Made by a program: the position numbers and the translations under genes. A DNA stretch of 64,000 bases from Streptomyces sp. NBC_01571. Lineage in GTDB: Bacteria; Actinomycetota; Actinomycetes; Streptomycetales; Streptomycetaceae. The stretch spans positions 372,001 to 436,000 of the forward strand of contig NZ_JAPEPZ010000002.1 of the NCBI RefSeq assembly GCF_026339875.1. Direction: 5' to 3'. Positions within the stretch are counted from its first letter, which is position 1; each line of letters starts with the position of its first letter. Shown one piece after another: positions 62,080 through 64,000 of the stretch. The notes beneath the pieces are model-generated. The model saw only the letters and a list, made by a program, of their open reading frames with translations. It was not told the DNA's origin and did no database searches.

Positions 62080-62520
62080 ATGGCCGAGCAGTTCGTCGGA
62101 TCCGGCTGGGCGTTCCCCATGCGCATCGGTCCCACCGGAGGCATCGCGCTGGTCAGCGGGGAGCGGGAGATCGAGGAGGCCATCCGGCTTGTGCTGGCCA
62201 CGGCGCCGGGTGAGCGGCCGATGCGGCCCGAGTTCGGCTGCGCCATCCACGACCTGGTGTTCTCCCCGGTCAACGAGGCGACGGCGGGGCGCATCCAGCA
62301 CGAGGTGTACACCACCCTGGACCGCTGGGAGCCGCGGATCGAGGTCAACGACGTCGAGGTGACGGCCGGAGCGGACCAGGGCGTGCTCTTCATCGACGTG
62401 CGCTATTCGATCCGTGGCACCAACAACCCCCGCAGTCTGGTCTTTCCGTTCTACGTCATTCCCTCCCACGAGGATCCCGACGCCACGGGCTCGGGCAACT
62501 CCCTTGAAAGCGACCGCTGA
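62080..62520 (+). CDS. cis9: CIS baseplate wedge protein (gp25-like)
   Basis: 146 residues of the gp25-like family (GERPMRPEFGCAIHDLVFSP; the EPR triad appears as W-E-P-R-I). It links the baseplate wedge to the sheath initiator. The stop overlaps the ATG of the next gene (TGATG). The 40-base gap before it is the largest between the hub genes. Confidence 0.92.
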   Translation: MAEQFVGSGWAFPMRIGPTGGIALVSGEREIEEAIRLVLATAPGERPMRPEFGCAIHDLVFSPVNEATAGRIQHEVYTTLDRWEPRIEVNDVEVTAGADQGVLFIDVRYSIRGTNNPRSLVFPFYVIPSHEDPDATGSGNSLESDR

Positions 62521-64000
62521 TGGCACTGCCTTCCCCGAATCTCGACGACCGCCGCTTCCAGCAGTTCGTCGACGACGCCAAGCGCTACATCCAGCAGCGC
62601 GCCCCCGAATGGACCGACCACAACGTGTCGGACCCCGGCGTCACCCTCGTGGAGACGGTCGCCCACATGGCCGACCAGATCGTCTACCGGCTCAACCGGG
62701 TCCCGGAGAAGAACCATCTGGCCTTCCTGGATCTCGTGGGCATCACGCTCTTCCCGCCCTCGGCCGCCCGCACCGACGTCACCTTCTGGCTGTCCGCGCC
62801 GCAGGAGGAGCCGATCGTGCTGCCCGTCGGCACCGAGGCCGCGACGCTGCGCACGGAGAGCGAGGAGGCCGTCGTCTTCGCGACCGAGCGTGAACTCACC
62901 GTCGTACCCACCGCGTTGCGTCATCTCGTGGTGCAGCACAGCGGGCTTCCGGTCACCGACCGGACGGCCGACCTCGCCGAGGGCAAGGACGTGCTGTGCT
63001 TCGCGGAGGCGCCCGGTCCCGGTGACTGCATGCTCTTCGGCCTCACCACGGCCGTACCGCACTGCGCGGTGGCCCTGGAGCTCGACAGCCGGGTCGACGG
63101 TGTCGGTGTCGACCCGCGCCAGCCGCCCCTGGCCTGGGAGGCGTGGACCGAGGACGGCTGGACCGCCTGCGAGGTCGACCGCGACGGCACCGGCGGTCTG
63201 AACCGGCCCGGTGACGTCGTCCTGCACGTCCCCGGCGGCCACACGCTCTCCCGCACCGGCGGCCAGGAGGCGGGCTGGCTGCGCTGCCGGGTCACCGAGC
63301 CCCTGCCCGGCCAGCCCTTCTACACCACCTCGCCGACCGTCCAGGCCGCGGAGGCGTTCACACTCGGCGGCACCACGTCGGCGATCCACGCCGAGACGGT
63401 CCGGGACGAGGCGCTCGGCGAGTCCACCGGGCTGCCCGGACAGCGGATGCGGCTCGTCCACTTCCCCGTCGTCGGAGACACCCCGCCGGTCCTGCTGCAG
63501 ACGGCCGAGCGCGACGGCTGGACCGACTGGGACGTCGTCCCGCACTTCGCCGCGTCCGGCCCCGACGACCGGCACATCGCCCTGGACGCGGCCACCGGCG
63601 AGATCTCCTTCGGGCCCGCCGTCCGCGAGCCCGACGGCACGCTCCGCCAGTACGGGTCGGTGGCGCCCAAGGGCGCCGTGATCCGCGCCCGCCGCTACCG
63701 GACCGGCGGCGGCCGGGCCGGCAACGTGGCCCGCGGCGCGGTCCAGGTGCTGCGCAGCTCGGTGCCGTACGTCGCGGAGGTCGTCAACCGGGAGGCGGCG
63801 CGCGGGGGCGTCGACGGCGAGACCGTCGCCGAGGCGAAGACCCGGGCGCCGATCACCCTGCGGGCCCAGGAGCGGGCGGTGACCCTGCGCGACTACGAGG
63901 AACTCGCCCGGCGCGCCGCGCCCGAGACCGCCCGTATCACCTGTCTGGAGGGCGACGAGGGCGAGCACGGCGCCTACGCGGTCCGCGTCCTGGTCGTCCC
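62520..64000 (+). CDS. cis11: CIS baseplate wedge protein (gp6/BaseplateJ-like), partial
   Basis: About 493 residues visible before the right edge; the C-terminus is cut by the window. Early segments (NLDDRRFQQFVDDAKRYI, WTDHNVSDPGVTLVE) and the core (YRTGGGRAGNVARGAV; LRAQERAVTLRDYEELA) match BaseplateJ/gp6 wedge proteins, which form the baseplate ring that releases the sheath on firing. The remaining wedge, fibre and tape genes would lie to the right. Confidence 0.92.
   Translation, partial: MALPSPNLDDRRFQQFVDDAKRYIQQRAPEWTDHNVSDPGVTLVETVAHMADQIVYRLNRVPEKNHLAFLDLVGITLFPPSAARTDVTFWLSAPQEEPIVLPVGTEAATLRTESEEAVVFATERELTVVPTALRHLVVQHSGLPVTDRTADLAEGKDVLCFAEAPGPGDCMLFGLTTAVPHCAVALELDSRVDGVGVDPRQPPLAWEAWTEDGWTACEVDRDGTGGLNRPGDVVLHVPGGHTLSRTGGQEAGWLRCRVTEPLPGQPFYTTSPTVQAAEAFTLGGTTSAIHAETVRDEALGESTGLPGQRMRLVHFPVVGDTPPVLLQTAERDGWTDWDVVPHFAASGPDDRHIALDAATGEISFGPAVREPDGTLRQYGSVAPKGAVIRARRYRTGGGRAGNVARGAVQVLRSSVPYVAEVVNREAARGGVDGETVAEAKTRAPITLRAQERAVTLRDYEELARRAAPETARITCLEGDEGEHGAYAVRVLVV

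Overview
The window is a high-GC actinobacterial chromosome segment, almost certainly Streptomyces. The reasons are strong third-position GC bias, many GTG starts, 4-base ATGA/GTGA gene overlaps, Streptomyces-type regulators (IclR, GntR/FCD, LAL, membrane-tethered Xre), DUF5707 and DUF2690 proteins, a clpB/CbpM heat-shock end, and a contractile injection system (CIS) laid out like the cytosolic CIS loci of Streptomyces. Two genes near the CIS carry the rare TTA leucine codon, which in Streptomyces needs the bldA tRNA.

Layout. 0-3.8 kb: the end of a chaperone operon (CbpM-like, ClpB, zinc-finger thioredoxin, UBP-type zinc finger). 3.8-8.6 kb: IclR regulator divergent from D-glucarate catabolism (kdgD, gudD), then a soluble transhydrogenase. 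8.7-13 kb: a left-facing aromatic ring-cleavage operon (galB, galC, galD homologues plus a VOC extradiol dioxygenase) under a GntR regulator. 13.1-13.3 kb: a left-facing tRNA-Gly(UCC) with a UGCA T-loop like the peptidoglycan-dedicated tRNA-Gly of staphylococci. 13.4-18.8 kb: secreted and cell-wall proteins, comprising a DUF5707 protein, two membrane-tethered HTH regulators (DUF2690 and peptidoglycan-binding ectodomains), a small secreted repeat protein, and a four-module peptidoglycan-binding CHAP hydrolase.

19-34.8 kb is accessory: a DUF2975/HTH pair, a broken IS transposase, GNAT and SMI1/KNR4 proteins, a fulvocin C-related cysteine-rich protein facing a Tat-exported protein, three zinc-independent ribosomal protein paralogues (L36, L31, L33), a decayed EamA transporter, an MFS exporter/TetR pair with large palindromes, a DoxX/peroxiredoxin pair and two small secreted paralogues.

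35-64 kb is the CIS region and the most interesting part. It holds an 1857-residue protein with a DUF4157-type N-terminal motif, a LAL regulator and a divergent LuxR regulator, the cap (DUF4255) and AAA+ ATPase, two membrane-anchored paralogues with near-identical N-terminal DNA but different ectodomains, a DUF4157 protein carrying an M35-like metalloprotease signature, then sheath, tube, accessory proteins, a 1221-residue VQR-repeat protein, second tube protein, LysM hub, VgrG spike, gp25 wedge and a gp6/BaseplateJ wedge that runs off the right edge. My reading is that the structural genes build a sheathed injector, the membrane paralogues link it to the envelope, and the DUF4157 protease and perhaps the giant protein are cargo candidates that share an LQRxAGNAA address motif.
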